Shown one piece after another: positions 25,919 to 33,784 of a stretch of DNA of 33,784 bases. The translations under genes were made by a program, and so were the position numbers. Where the stretch lies: contig JANSYF010000036.1 in the NCBI GenBank assembly GCA_024742575.1, positions 1 to 33,784 of the forward strand, in the 5' to 3' direction. Position 1 is the first letter of the stretch. Every line of letters begins with the position of its first letter. The stretch is from Paracoccaceae bacterium (lineage in GTDB: Bacteria > Pseudomonadota > Alphaproteobacteria > Rhodobacterales > Rhodobacteraceae). The notes under the pieces were generated by a model, which had not been told where the DNA came from, made no database searches, and worked only from the letters and a program-made list of their open reading frames with translations.

Positions 25919-28255
25919 GTGTCCGGGGCCGTTTTGATGACCTTACACGATCCTGTTGTACCAGTATCTCGCTCGCCGAATTCAGCTGCGACATGGTTTA
26001 TCATATGTGTGTTTGTGACAGGCAGTCTGGCGTTTGCGGCACCAAGCGAAGCTTTAAGAAACGCACTGAGTGCCGCAGCCGCTGCTTTCGGGATAGCATT
26101 CCTTGTTGCCATCACATCCCAGGCCTTTCGGAAACAACGGCTGAAACAATCTTTGAACGCCATGGCTTTGCTCGTTGAACATGATGTGGCGCCCTGTCTG
26201 CTGACTGATCTTGATGGCGTGATTTTGCGCACGAACAGAACAGCGCTTAAGACGTTTAAGGCCGGGCAGGGCCAAACCTTGCGAGATGTTGTGGATGGTC
26301 AGATTGCAAATGCTTCTGGTCTAATCCATCGGGTGCAATCTGCAGCCCTGAAAGACGGAATCGGTTCGGAAAAAGTTATTCTGCCGGATCGCCATCTCAG
26401 GATCGCGGCGCATCAACTTGGACCGACCGCGTTGCTGTGGCGGCTGGAATTGTTTCTGGCGAAAGATGATCCAACTTTGCAGTCTAAAGTAACCTACCCA
26501 ACGCTCACCTTAGGGCGTGGCGGAACTGTATTGTGGATGAACGCTGCGGCGCGCGACTTGGCCGGAAAACGCGTGCGGACAATTGAAGACCTAATCACTG
26601 ATCCCCCACTGCGCCCGGGAAAAACACACCACGTAAAATCAGACGGCGAGGCACAGAGGTTTACAATCAACGTGCACCCCGCCGGAATGGGCCGCGAAGA
26701 AGTTGTTTTCATCCCACAACCGCTGGAGGAAGATCTTCCAACGGATGACATGGGGTTTGAAACCCTCCCAGTGCCTTTGCTCAGGGTCACACCAAAGGGC
26801 GAAATCGCAAAGGCGAACCGTTCTGCACGCACTCTGCTTCACGCCGACCCGGATATGGACGCCAGCCTAGCTGACCTAATGGAAGGATTGGGCCGGTCGA
26901 TTCCGGATTGGCTGGCTGATGCTGCATCGGGCAAGGGGCTTGGCCGGTCAGAATTCTTACGCCTGACACGAACTGATCAAGAGGTTTTTGTTCAGGTTAC
27001 GCTGACTAGGGTGATCGAAGGCGGCAAAGTGCTTTTGGTTGCGGTGCTCAACGATGCGACCGAACTCAAAAGCCTCGAAGCGCAGTTTGTCCAAAGTCAG
27101 AAAATGCAGGCAATTGGTCAGCTTGCAGGTGGCGTCGCGCATGACTTCAACAATCTTTTGACTGCTATTTCAGGCCATTGCGACCTGTTGCTGCTGCGTC
27201 ACGATCAGGGCGACCCAGAATACGGAGACCTTGTTCAAATCCACCAGAACGCCAATCGCGCCGCAGCACTCGTCGGACAGTTACTAGCGTTTTCACGCAA
27301 ACAGACCTTGCGCCCAGAACGGCTCGAATTGCGTGATATCCTTTCAGATTTGACGCATCTGCTTAATCGGTTGGTGGGAGAAAAGATTGCTCTGGATTTA
27401 CGCCAAACTCCGGGTCTACCGCCAATTCGCGCCGACAAGCGTCAGTTGGAGCAGGTGATCATGAACCTTGTGGTGAATGCTCGGGACGCGATGTCCAAGG
27501 GCGGCACAATCCTGATCGAAACTGATGAACGTATATTGAGCAAACCACTCAGTCACGGGCGCGCGCTTGTTCCTTCGGGCACGTATGTTGTGGTGCGTGT
27601 TGAAGACGACGGCGTGGGTATCGCGTCTGACAAACTGGAAAAAGTATTCGAGCCGTTCTACACCACCAAACGCACAGGTGAGGGAACGGGTCTGGGCCTT
27701 TCGACAGTTTACGGAATCGTCAAACAAACCGGCGGGTTCATATTTGTCGACAGCACCCCTGATAAGGGAAGCGTGTTCACCTTGATGTTTCCCGTGTGCG
27801 ATGAACCGATCGTCGAAGATGTGGCCATCCCAGAACCGCCGCGCGTCACGCAGACGCGGTTTGGCGATGGGGTTGTGTTGTTGGTCGAAGATGAAGCCCC
27901 CGTTCGCGCATTCGCCTCTCGCGCTTTGGCGCATCGCGGCTTCAAGGTGATCGAAGCTAACACCGCCGAAGACGCATTGGATCTACTCAAAGACCCCGAC
28001 CTGAAGGTAGACGTTTTTGTAACCGATGTGGTGATGCCAGGGCTGGACGGACCAAGCTGGGTGCGCAAAGCACGGCAGATGCGGCCTGATGTACCGGTTG
28101 TGTTCATGTCTGGCTACGCGGAGGACGTGTTCAAATCGCAAGGCGCGCGGATCGAAGCGTCGGCGTTTCTGGCCAAACCGTTTTCGCTGGTAGAACTGAC
28201 CTCAATCGTCAACCAACAAATGGCGACTGCCGTTCCGGCCGCGCAAGCGTACTGA
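25919..28255 (+). CDS. cckA: Hybrid histidine kinase CckA (cell-cycle / CtrA phosphorelay)
   Basis: A 778-residue membrane hybrid kinase. Two hydrophobic segments lie near residues 26-42 and 49-66. A PAS-like region follows (LLTDLDGVILRTNRTALKTF, and again around VPLLRVTPKGEIAKANRSA). The HisKA domain has phospho-acceptor H408 in GGVAHDFNNLLTAISGHCD, the diagnostic CckA H-box. The HATPase domain shows NLVVNARDAM, DDGVGI and GTGLGLSTVYGIV. A C-terminal receiver has phospho-acceptor D703 in VFVTDVVMPGLDG. In alphaproteobacteria CckA acts through ChpT on CtrA and CpdR. I prefer the GTG start at 25919, with AGGGAA about six bases upstream; ATG 25937 is the alternative. Two CtrA-like boxes precede it. 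In Rhodobacteraceae the CckA-ChpT-CtrA relay controls motility, gene-transfer-agent production and related traits. Confidence 0.95.
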   Translation: MSGAVLMTLHDPVVPVSRSPNSAATWFIICVFVTGSLAFAAPSEALRNALSAAAAAFGIAFLVAITSQAFRKQRLKQSLNAMALLVEHDVAPCLLTDLDGVILRTNRTALKTFKAGQGQTLRDVVDGQIANASGLIHRVQSAALKDGIGSEKVILPDRHLRIAAHQLGPTALLWRLELFLAKDDPTLQSKVTYPTLTLGRGGTVLWMNAAARDLAGKRVRTIEDLITDPPLRPGKTHHVKSDGEAQRFTINVHPAGMGREEVVFIPQPLEEDLPTDDMGFETLPVPLLRVTPKGEIAKANRSARTLLHADPDMDASLADLMEGLGRSIPDWLADAASGKGLGRSEFLRLTRTDQEVFVQVTLTRVIEGGKVLLVAVLNDATELKSLEAQFVQSQKMQAIGQLAGGVAHDFNNLLTAISGHCDLLLLRHDQGDPEYGDLVQIHQNANRAAALVGQLLAFSRKQTLRPERLELRDILSDLTHLLNRLVGEKIALDLRQTPGLPPIRADKRQLEQVIMNLVVNARDAMSKGGTILIETDERILSKPLSHGRALVPSGTYVVVRVEDDGVGIASDKLEKVFEPFYTTKRTGEGTGLGLSTVYGIVKQTGGFIFVDSTPDKGSVFTLMFPVCDEPIVEDVAIPEPPRVTQTRFGDGVVLLVEDEAPVRAFASRALAHRGFKVIEANTAEDALDLLKDPDLKVDVFVTDVVMPGLDGPSWVRKARQMRPDVPVVFMSGYAEDVFKSQGARIEASAFLAKPFSLVELTSIVNQQMATAVPAAQAY

Positions 28256-28266
28256 ACTGCGCTGGA

Positions 28267-28872
28267 TCACCTGTCGCGCACTGGGATTGCAGCCCACAGC
28301 TTAAACTCGGACGCACGCCGTTGACGCACCAGTGCCTCGACCTCTGGCGATATGCCCAATGACAGGTCCGGCGATACATTGATCGTGGGTATTTCAGGAA
28401 GGTTTCCCAACCGTTCCGTCAGAAAGGCGCGGAAACCAACTTGATCCTCGTAACGGAAGAAATGCGTAACCGCAGTCCCGTTTGGCCGAGCTTCAACGAA
28501 TTTCGCCTGATTGCCGACATTGGCGAACGGGGGCGGGTTATCCTCGCAACAGGCAGTGAGAAACGCATCAAAGCTGTGCCCCTTGGTTGAGGTCGCGCGA
28601 CCATCCAGCGCAGGGCGTTGGCGATATCGATACCAGCTTCCCAACCAACTCAACGGCTCACGAATTACAGCCACCAATTCCATCTCGGCCGCACCCATTT
28701 TTTCAAACATCGGGCGAAAGAATCGATTGTAGCGATAGACCGGTGCATGTTTCAGTTCAGGTGGATCCGTCACAACCATCGACGCGCGAGGCCCAAGCGC
28801 TTGCGTGTAGGCATGAGTACCTGTCTTAGGCACTGACAAGAGCACAAGTCGCTCGCTCCAAAACACCAACAT
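28267..28872 (-). CDS. Small sulfotransferase-like protein
   Basis: A 201-residue protein. The N-terminal LVLLSVPKTGTHAYTQAL matches the 5'-phosphosulfate-binding loop (PKTGT) of sulfotransferases, and VAVIREPLSWLGSWYRYRQRP matches the 3'-phosphate-binding RxP...S.Y element. These read as a PAPS-dependent sulfotransferase fold. Close relatives in Rhodobacteraceae are, as I recall, often labelled 'gamma-glutamyl kinase', but nothing here resembles ProB. The start at 28872 has GGAG eight bases upstream. It is convergent with cckA (12 bp between stop codons) and divergent from recA. The acceptor is unknown: a glycan, lipid or small metabolite are all possible. Length is short but complete. Confidence 0.8.
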   Translation of the reverse strand: MLVFWSERLVLLSVPKTGTHAYTQALGPRASMVVTDPPELKHAPVYRYNRFFRPMFEKMGAAEMELVAVIREPLSWLGSWYRYRQRPALDGRATSTKGHSFDAFLTACCEDNPPPFANVGNQAKFVEARPNGTAVTHFFRYEDQVGFRAFLTERLGNLPEIPTINVSPDLSLGISPEVEALVRQRRASEFKLWAAIPVRDR

Positions 28873-28952
28873 TCATGCGGCTCCGTTCGCTTTCGAGGTT
28901 TCATAAACCACTCCTTAACCAAAGGGCGCAACAGTGCTTGTGAAAATAAAAG

Positions 28953-28981
28953 TTGAAATGTTCGCGTTTTGATCTCATAAC
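28953..28981 (+). promoter_or_regulatory. recA promoter
   Basis: TTGAAA (-35, 28953-28958) and CATAAC (-10, 28976-28981) are separated by exactly 17 bases. The LexA box begins seven bases downstream of the -10, so the expected transcription start falls in or next to it. Confidence 0.6.
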
Positions 28982-28987
28982 AAAAAA

Positions 28988-29002
28988 GAACAAGAAGCGA
29001 AC
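28988..29002 (+). promoter_or_regulatory. LexA (SOS) operator of recA
   Basis: A perfect GAAC-N7-GAAC (spacer AAGAAGC), the established alphaproteobacterial SOS box, lies 52 bases before the recA ATG and just after the -10. A one-mismatch relative, GTTC-N7-GATC, lies at 28960-28974 within the promoter spacer and may be a second weak site. Confidence 0.85.
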
Positions 29003-29053
29003 AAAAGCAGCAATTGCCGCCCCGGACGGGGTGTGGAATAAGGATCAAAAGCA

Positions 29054-30136
29054 ATGGCAACGGCAGATCTTCTTACCATGGACAGCAAGCGGGACGCGAA
29101 CAAACAAAAAGCACTCGATTCGGCGCTTGCGCAGATCGAACGCCAGTTTGGCAAAGGCTCGATCATGAAGTTGGGTGGCGAAAACGCGATGCGCGACATT
29201 GAATCGACATCGACAGGCTCACTCGGGCTCGACATCGCGCTTGGGATCGGTGGTCTGCCAAAGGGTCGGATCATCGAAATATATGGGCCAGAAAGCTCGG
29301 GCAAGACAACGCTCACGCTGCATTCGGTGGCCGAAGAACAGAAAAAAGGCGGCGTTTGCGCCTTTGTCGATGCGGAACACGCGCTTGACCCACAATACGC
29401 CAAGAAATTGGGCGTTGACCTTGACGAATTGCTGATCTCGCAGCCCGACACGGGTGAACAGGCACTGGAAATTGTCGACACGCTGGTGCGCTCGGGCGCG
29501 GTCAGCCTTGTGGTCGTCGACTCGGTTGCGGCGCTGACGCCCAAATCCGAACTTGAAGGCGACATGGGCGACAGCAGCGTTGGCGTACATGCCCGCCTGA
29601 TGAGTCAGGCGATGCGCAAACTGACCAGCTCGATCTCGCGGTCCAATTGCATGGTGATTTTCATCAACCAGATCCGCATGAAGATTGGTGTGATGTTTGG
29701 CAGCCCCGAAACCACAACTGGCGGCAACGCGCTCAAGTTCTACAGCTCGGTCCGTTTGGACATCCGCCGTATCGGCGCGGTTAAGGACCGCGACGAAGTG
29801 GTCGGGAACGCCACCCGGGTGAAAGTCGTCAAGAACAAAGTCGCACCGCCCTTTAAGCAGGTGGAATTCGACATCATGTATGGCGAAGGCATCTCGAAAA
29901 CCGGGGAACTGATCGATCTTGGTGTCAAGGCCGGCGTGGTCGAGAAATCAGGCGCGTGGTATTCCTACGGGGACGAGCGGATTGGACAAGGCCGGGAGAA
30001 CGTCAAGAACTTCCTCAAGGAAAACACCGCCATCGCGCTTGAGATCGAAGACAAGATCCGCGCAGCACACGGGCTGGATTTCGATATGTCCGCCTCAGGC
30101 GACGACGACGCCTCCGACGACATCGTCGAGTCCTGA
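29054..30136 (+). CDS. recA: Recombinase RecA
   Basis: A 360-residue RecA. Residues 78-86 are the Walker [10 protein letters not shown]. The MAW-type [13 protein letters not shown], the Walker [14 protein letters not shown], the DNA-binding loop L1 region ([16 protein letters not shown]) and L2 ([24 protein letters not shown]) all follow in order. The C-terminus ends in the usual acidic tail (DDDASDD). RecA forms filaments on single-stranded DNA for homologous recombination and stimulates LexA self-cleavage. The ATG at 29054 has AAGGA nine bases upstream and begins a typical alphaproteobacterial N-terminus. It is controlled by its own promoter and LexA box and is followed by a strong hairpin terminator. 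Confidence 0.99.
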   Translation: MATADLLTMDSKRDANKQKALDSALAQIERQFGKGSIMKLGGENAMRDIESTSTGSLGLDIALGIGGLPKGRIIEIYGPESSGKTTLTLHSVAEEQKKGGVCAFVDAEHALDPQYAKKLGVDLDELLISQPDTGEQALEIVDTLVRSGAVSLVVVDSVAALTPKSELEGDMGDSSVGVHARLMSQAMRKLTSSISRSNCMVIFINQIRMKIGVMFGSPETTTGGNALKFYSSVRLDIRRIGAVKDRDEVVGNATRVKVVKNKVAPPFKQVEFDIMYGEGISKTGELIDLGVKAGVVEKSGAWYSYGDERIGQGRENVKNFLKENTAIALEIEDKIRAAHGLDFDMSASGDDDASDDIVES

Positions 30137-30196
30137 ACGAACGCAGACGGCGACTGCAGAAACGCCCCGAAGTCAGACGTGAGTTCGAGAATACCT

Positions 30197-30228
30197 GAAA
30201 CAGGGTGACGGATGCGTCACCCTGTTTC
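30197..30228 (+). terminator. Terminator after recA
   Basis: A perfect 13-bp stem GAAACAGGGTGAC (30197-30209) / GTCACCCTGTTTC (30216-30228) with loop GGATGC lies 60 bases past the recA stop and before alaS. The right arm carries the T-run within the stem, followed by CGTTTC; it should terminate recA transcription. Confidence 0.75.
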
Positions 30229-30331
30229 CGTTTCAGCGTGACCTCTGCTGTGGACAGCCCCGGTGCCAAGGGCTATTTCAGGCCGAACCCGGAACGCCCG
30301 GACCCCGAATACCATGCAGGTCAGGTCACAC

Positions 30332-33007
30332 ATGCCCACGCTGAACGATATCCGCTCTACCTTTTTGAACTATTTTGAAAAACAGGGACACGAAGTTGTA
30401 GCGTCCAGCCCGCTGGTACCTCGCAACGATCCGACGTTGATGTTCGCGAACTCGGGCATGGTGCAGTTCAAGAATCTGTTTACCGGGGTCGAGCACCGCG
30501 ATTACAAACGCGCGACGACGTCGCAGAAATGCGTGCGCGCCGGTGGCAAACACAATGACCTCGACAACGTGGGTTATACCGCGCGGCACCATACCTTTTT
30601 TGAAATGCTGGGGAATTTCAGCTTTGGCGACTATTTCAAGGAAGAGGCCATCCCGTTTGCGTGGGAGCTGATCACCAAGCATTTCGGCATTCCGGCCGAA
30701 CGGCTTTATGTCACGATCTACCACACTGATGACGAGGCGTTTGAGATCTGGAAAAAGGTCGGCGTGCCCGAAAGCCGGATCATCCGCATCGCCACGTCTG
30801 ACAACTTTTGGCAGATGGGACCAACTGGCCCCTGCGGCCCCTGCACCGAGATTTTCTATGATCACGGCGACCATATTTGGGGTGGGCCTCCGGGAAGCCC
30901 CGATGAAGACGGAGACCGATTCATCGAGATTTGGAACATCGTTTTCATGCAGAACGAGCAGTTCGAAGACGGCTCCATGAAGGCGCTCGACATGCAGTCG
31001 ATCGACACCGGCATGGGTCTGGAACGGATCGGCGCTTTGTTGCAGGGCAGTCACGACAATTACGACACCGACACGATGCGCGCGCTGATCGAGGCGTCGG
31101 CGGATGTCACGTCATCCGACCCGGACGGGCCGGGCAAAACGCATCACCGCGTGATTGCCGATCACCTGCGTTCGACTTCGTTCCTGATTGCCGATGGCGT
31201 GATGCCGTCGAATGACGGGCGCGGCTACGTGCTGCGCCGGATCATGCGCCGCGCGATGCGTCATGCGCATTTGTTGGGTTCTCAGGACCCGGTGATGCAC
31301 CGACTGGTTCCCGCACTGGTGCGGCAAATGGGGGCTGCCTATCCTGAGCTCCCACGCGCACAGGCCTTGATCGAAGAAACCCTGCGGTTGGAAGAGTCAC
31401 GGTTCAAGCAGACGTTGGATCGTGGCCTTAAACTGTTGGACGACGAATTGTCCGGGCTGGGCGATGATGCCCCGCTGCCGGGTGCTGCGGCGTTCAAACT
31501 GTATGACACATACGGCTTTCCGCTGGACCTGACGCAGGACGCGCTGCGCGAAAAGGGCCGGACAGTAGACACCGAGGGCTTCAATGTAGCGATGGCCGAA
31601 CAGAAGGCCAAAGCGCGGGCTGCGTGGTCTGGTACTGGCGAGTCTGCTGACCTTGCGATCTGGTTCGATCTGGCAGAAACCCATGGTGCGACCGATTTCC
31701 TGGGCTACGACACAGAAAGCGCCGAAGGCCAGATGCTGGCCCTGATCAAGGACGGTGTCGTTGTGGATACGCTGGCCGAAGGCGATTCAGGCTGGATCGT
31801 GCTGAACCAGACACCGTTCTATGGCGAATCCGGTGGTCAGGTGGGCGACACAGGCTGGCTGCGCCGGCTAGAGAACGAAGACGATCAGGCCGAAGTGACT
31901 GACACCCAGCGGATGGGCGGAGGCAAGGTGTTCGCGCATCACGTCACCATCAAGAGCGGCACGTTCAAGAAGGGCGAGGCCGTACAGCTTGAGGTGGATC
32001 ACAGCCGCCGCACGGCGATCCGCGCAAACCATTCGGCGACGCACCTGCTGCACGAGGCATTGCGCCGCGCGCTTGGCGATCATGTCGCGCAGCGCGGCTC
32101 GCTCAATGCGCCGGATCGGCTGCGGTTCGATTTCAGCCACGGTAAGGCACTGACGCTTGACGAATTGCGGCAGGTCGAGGCCGAGGTAAACGCCTATATC
32201 CGCCAGAACGCCGCGGTCGAGACCCGGATCATGACACCGGACGACGCGCGGGCTATCGGTGCGCAGGCGCTGTTCGGTGAAAAATACGGCGACGAGGTGC
32301 GCGTCGTGTCTATGGGCGAACAGACCGGGTCGGGCAAAGGCACGAACGGCTCCACCTATTCGCTGGAACTGTGTGGCGGCACCCATGTGCGTCGCACCGG
32401 CGATATCGGTGTGTTCGTCACACTGGGCGATTCAGCCTCCAGCGCAGGCGTGCGCCGGATTGAGGCGCTGACCGGTGCGGATGCGTTCCGTTACCTGTCA
32501 GAACAGGATCACCGTCTGGCCGAAGTTGCGCTGGAACTAAAGGCGCAAGCGACAGATGTGCCGTCGCGTGTGCGTGCGCTGCTCGACGAACGCAAGTCGC
32601 TGTCTAATGAAGTGGCACAGTTGCGCCGCGAATTGGCGATGGCCGGTGGCGCGGGGCAGGGTGGCGGTGCTGACGCACGCGAGATCAACGGCGTTAAATT
32701 TGTCGCCCAGGTTTTGTCGGGCGTGTCGGGTAAAGATTTGCCGCCGCTTATCGACGAACACAAATCGCGGATCGGGTCCGGCGCGGTGCTGTTGATTGCC
32801 GATACCGGTGGCAAGGCTGCGGTTGCGGCTGGTGTGACGTCTGATCTCACTGGTACCATCTCGGCAGTTGATCTCGTCAAAGCTGCCGTGCCAGAATTAG
32901 GCGGCAAGGGCGGTGGTGGCCGTCCGGACATGGCGCAGGGCGGTGGCGCATCGGCAGAGAATGCCGAAGCCGCCATTAAGGCCGCCGAAGCCGTTTTGGG
33001 AGGATAA
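30332..33007 (+). CDS. alaS: Alanyl-tRNA synthetase
   Basis: An 891-residue class II synthetase that charges tRNA-Ala. The N-terminal catalytic domain begins [21 protein letters not shown]. It shows motif 1-2 sequences ([32 protein letters not shown]) and class II motif 3 around TGMGLERI. The editing domain has [16 protein letters not shown] (HxxxH zinc site) and [13 protein letters not shown] with the conserved cysteine. The C-Ala domain ends in a coiled coil and a glycine-rich tail. I chose the ATG at 30332 (AGGT six bases upstream) because it gives the standard N-terminus; an in-frame ATG at 30314 and a longer open stretch back to 30263 are not family-like. DUF1330 follows after 3 bp. Confidence 0.98.
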   Translation: MPTLNDIRSTFLNYFEKQGHEVVASSPLVPRNDPTLMFANSGMVQFKNLFTGVEHRDYKRATTSQKCVRAGGKHNDLDNVGYTARHHTFFEMLGNFSFGDYFKEEAIPFAWELITKHFGIPAERLYVTIYHTDDEAFEIWKKVGVPESRIIRIATSDNFWQMGPTGPCGPCTEIFYDHGDHIWGGPPGSPDEDGDRFIEIWNIVFMQNEQFEDGSMKALDMQSIDTGMGLERIGALLQGSHDNYDTDTMRALIEASADVTSSDPDGPGKTHHRVIADHLRSTSFLIADGVMPSNDGRGYVLRRIMRRAMRHAHLLGSQDPVMHRLVPALVRQMGAAYPELPRAQALIEETLRLEESRFKQTLDRGLKLLDDELSGLGDDAPLPGAAAFKLYDTYGFPLDLTQDALREKGRTVDTEGFNVAMAEQKAKARAAWSGTGESADLAIWFDLAETHGATDFLGYDTESAEGQMLALIKDGVVVDTLAEGDSGWIVLNQTPFYGESGGQVGDTGWLRRLENEDDQAEVTDTQRMGGGKVFAHHVTIKSGTFKKGEAVQLEVDHSRRTAIRANHSATHLLHEALRRALGDHVAQRGSLNAPDRLRFDFSHGKALTLDELRQVEAEVNAYIRQNAAVETRIMTPDDARAIGAQALFGEKYGDEVRVVSMGEQTGSGKGTNGSTYSLELCGGTHVRRTGDIGVFVTLGDSASSAGVRRIEALTGADAFRYLSEQDHRLAEVALELKAQATDVPSRVRALLDERKSLSNEVAQLRRELAMAGGAGQGGGADAREINGVKFVAQVLSGVSGKDLPPLIDEHKSRIGSGAVLLIADTGGKAAVAAGVTSDLTGTISAVDLVKAAVPELGGKGGGGRPDMAQGGGASAENAEAAIKAAEAVLGG

Positions 33008-33010
33008 ACC

Positions 33011-33298
33011 ATGCCTGCACTCTGGATTGCCCATGTCACCGTGACGGATCCCGAGGCTTATGCGAAATACGCAGAGCTTGCCGGACCGGCAATCGCCAAA
33101 CATGGCGGGCAATTCATTGCCCGTGGTGGCCGCTACGTGCAGCTTGAAGGGCAGGAGAGGCCACGCAACGTGGTGGCCAAATTCCCGTCGGTTGAAGATG
33201 CTGAAGCCTGCTACAACAGCCCCGAGTACCAGCGCGCGCTGGATCATGCGCGGGGCGCGTCGGAGCGGGAATTGCTGATCGTCGAAACGACGGAGTGA
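33011..33298 (+). CDS. DUF1330-domain protein
   Basis: A 95-residue protein of the small alpha-beta barrel DUF1330 family: PALWIAHVTVTDPEAYAKYAELAGPAIAKHGGQFIARGG, then RNVVAKFPSVEDAEACYNSPEYQRALDHARGASERELLIVE. The family is dimeric with a ferredoxin-like fold and has no established function, though some members are linked to aromatic or polyketide-like degradation. It has a very strong ribosome site GGGAGGA overlapping the alaS 3' end, and its start is 3 bases past the alaS stop, so it is cotranscribed with alaS. Its TGA overlaps the GTG of the truncated MOSC gene as GTGA. Confidence 0.92.
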   Translation: MPALWIAHVTVTDPEAYAKYAELAGPAIAKHGGQFIARGGRYVQLEGQERPRNVVAKFPSVEDAEACYNSPEYQRALDHARGASERELLIVETTE

Positions 33299-33612
33299 TT
33301 GACCTCAAAGAACTGATGTCCCGCCACGCGCGGGACGGACGGTTGGATTGGATTGGCGCGCGGCCCGCGCGGCACGCCGACATGGTCTTTTTTCAAGACA
33401 TCGAAATCGCACCAGACGGTTTGGCCGGCGATCATGCACGGGTTGGAAAACGGGCCGTGACATTGATTCAGGCAGAACACATTCCGGTAATCGCGGCACT
33501 AATCGGCCGAAACGCGCTCTCGCCAGAGACTCATATAAAAACGTCCCTAAGAAATGACCTCTTTGGCAAATTATCGGTCACAGAAAGAACGGACTCGTTC
33601 CTCATCGTATGA
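33295..33612 (+). pseudogene. MOSC-domain protein gene, 3'-truncated by an IS630-like remnant
   Basis: The GTG at 33295 overlaps the DUF1330 stop (GTGA). The first ~78 codons read as the N-terminal half of a MOSC (molybdenum-cofactor sulfurase C-terminal-like) protein: LDWIGARPARHADMV, IAPDGLAGDHARVGKRAVTLIQAEHIPVIAALIGRNALSPE. In intact homologues a long MOSC core follows, including an RRNIVVSG-type motif. Here the similarity stops at about 33530, and the frame runs through unrelated sequence that is the antisense strand of an IS630-like transposase, ending at a TGA at 33610-33612. The 105-residue product thus lacks the C-terminal half. The gene is almost certainly inactive, although its 5' end and translational coupling to alaS-DUF1330 remain. 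Confidence 0.8.
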
Positions 33613-33784
33613 GAAGAAGTTACACGCGTCACAGAATCTCGCAACGATGACGTAGTATTTATCGAAAACTGAAATGTAGAGTCAGTTCGCTAGCAGATAA
33701 TACAAGATGATTTCGACCTGTTTCAGCTCCGGGGCGTAGGGCGGCAGAGTCACGATGGAGATGTTGTCAGGGACGCGGAGCTCC
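33571..33784 (-). pseudogene. IS630-family transposase remnant, C-terminal part with internal stop (continues beyond window)
   Basis: On the minus strand from the window edge the frame reads ELRVPDNISIVTLPPYAPELKQVE, then IILYYLLAN, then a TGA at 33684-33682. The same frame continues as LYISVFDKYYVIVARFCDACNFF, then SYDEERVRSFCDR, before TAA at 33573-33571. IS630-type transposases have here the pattern LPPYSPELNP(V/I)EN...YLRANWLSN.VFD.YDAI...C.DAWNF...RIRS. The TGA therefore probably replaced the Trp codon TGG of the RANWLSN segment, and several other conserved residues are altered. The catalytic glutamate after PEL is retained (VE). The element's end should lie between about 33535 and 33571, at or next to the TA-rich spot where the MOSC gene breaks off. 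Too degraded to be active. Confidence 0.85.

Overview
The window looks like a chromosomal segment of a marine alphaproteobacterium of the Rhodobacteraceae (Roseobacter group). Five things point there: the family-level character of hemB, ctaA, mfd, the CckA hybrid kinase and RecA; an alphaproteobacterial LexA box (GAAC-N7-GAAC) in front of recA; a CtrA box (TTAA-N7-TTAA) in front of cckA; the small Usg protein; and Rhodobacteraceae-style palindromic intergenic repeats. Most of the sequence is GC-rich housekeeping DNA. No genus can be named from sequence reading alone.

Left part (1-13.5 kb): the 3' end of a Usg-family gene; a minus-strand operon trmJ-ctaA-M32 carboxypeptidase, the last two joined by a 4-base ATGA overlap; a divergent, degenerate ThiE-like gene; a roughly 230-bp inverted-repeat element at a convergent junction; a SYLF lipoprotein with a good sigma-70 promoter; hemB; a small membrane protein; mfd; a large GDSL/SGNH hydrolase with RTX-like and DUF4214 regions; a cysteine-cluster protein; and tRNA-Gly(CCC).

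Middle (13.7-23.1 kb): a succinate-semialdehyde-type aldehyde dehydrogenase and an SDR-type NAD(P)-binding protein. Then comes a sharply AT-rich single-gene insert encoding a solitary P-loop ATPase (15877-17427), the strongest candidate here for an undescribed, horizontally acquired function. It is followed by an orphan RACo/RamA-type corrinoid activator, a membrane-anchored DM13 protein, a 474-bp hairpin-rich intergenic region, a 69-residue protein with an EF-hand-like loop, a class III CoA-transferase and an agmatinase-family ureohydrolase.

Right part (23.2-33.8 kb): guaB, rsmB, cckA (with CtrA boxes), a small sulfotransferase-like protein, recA (with promoter, LexA box and strong terminator), alaS, a DUF1330 protein and a MOSC gene truncated by the remnant of an IS630-type element whose transposase is broken.

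Functionally the segment covers DNA repair and the SOS response (recA, mfd), cell-cycle phosphorelay control (cckA), tRNA and rRNA modification and charging (trmJ, rsmB, alaS), heme and heme A synthesis (hemB, ctaA) and GTP synthesis (guaB). Accessory pieces are the AT-rich ATPase, the secreted hydrolase, the orphan RACo and the IS remnant.
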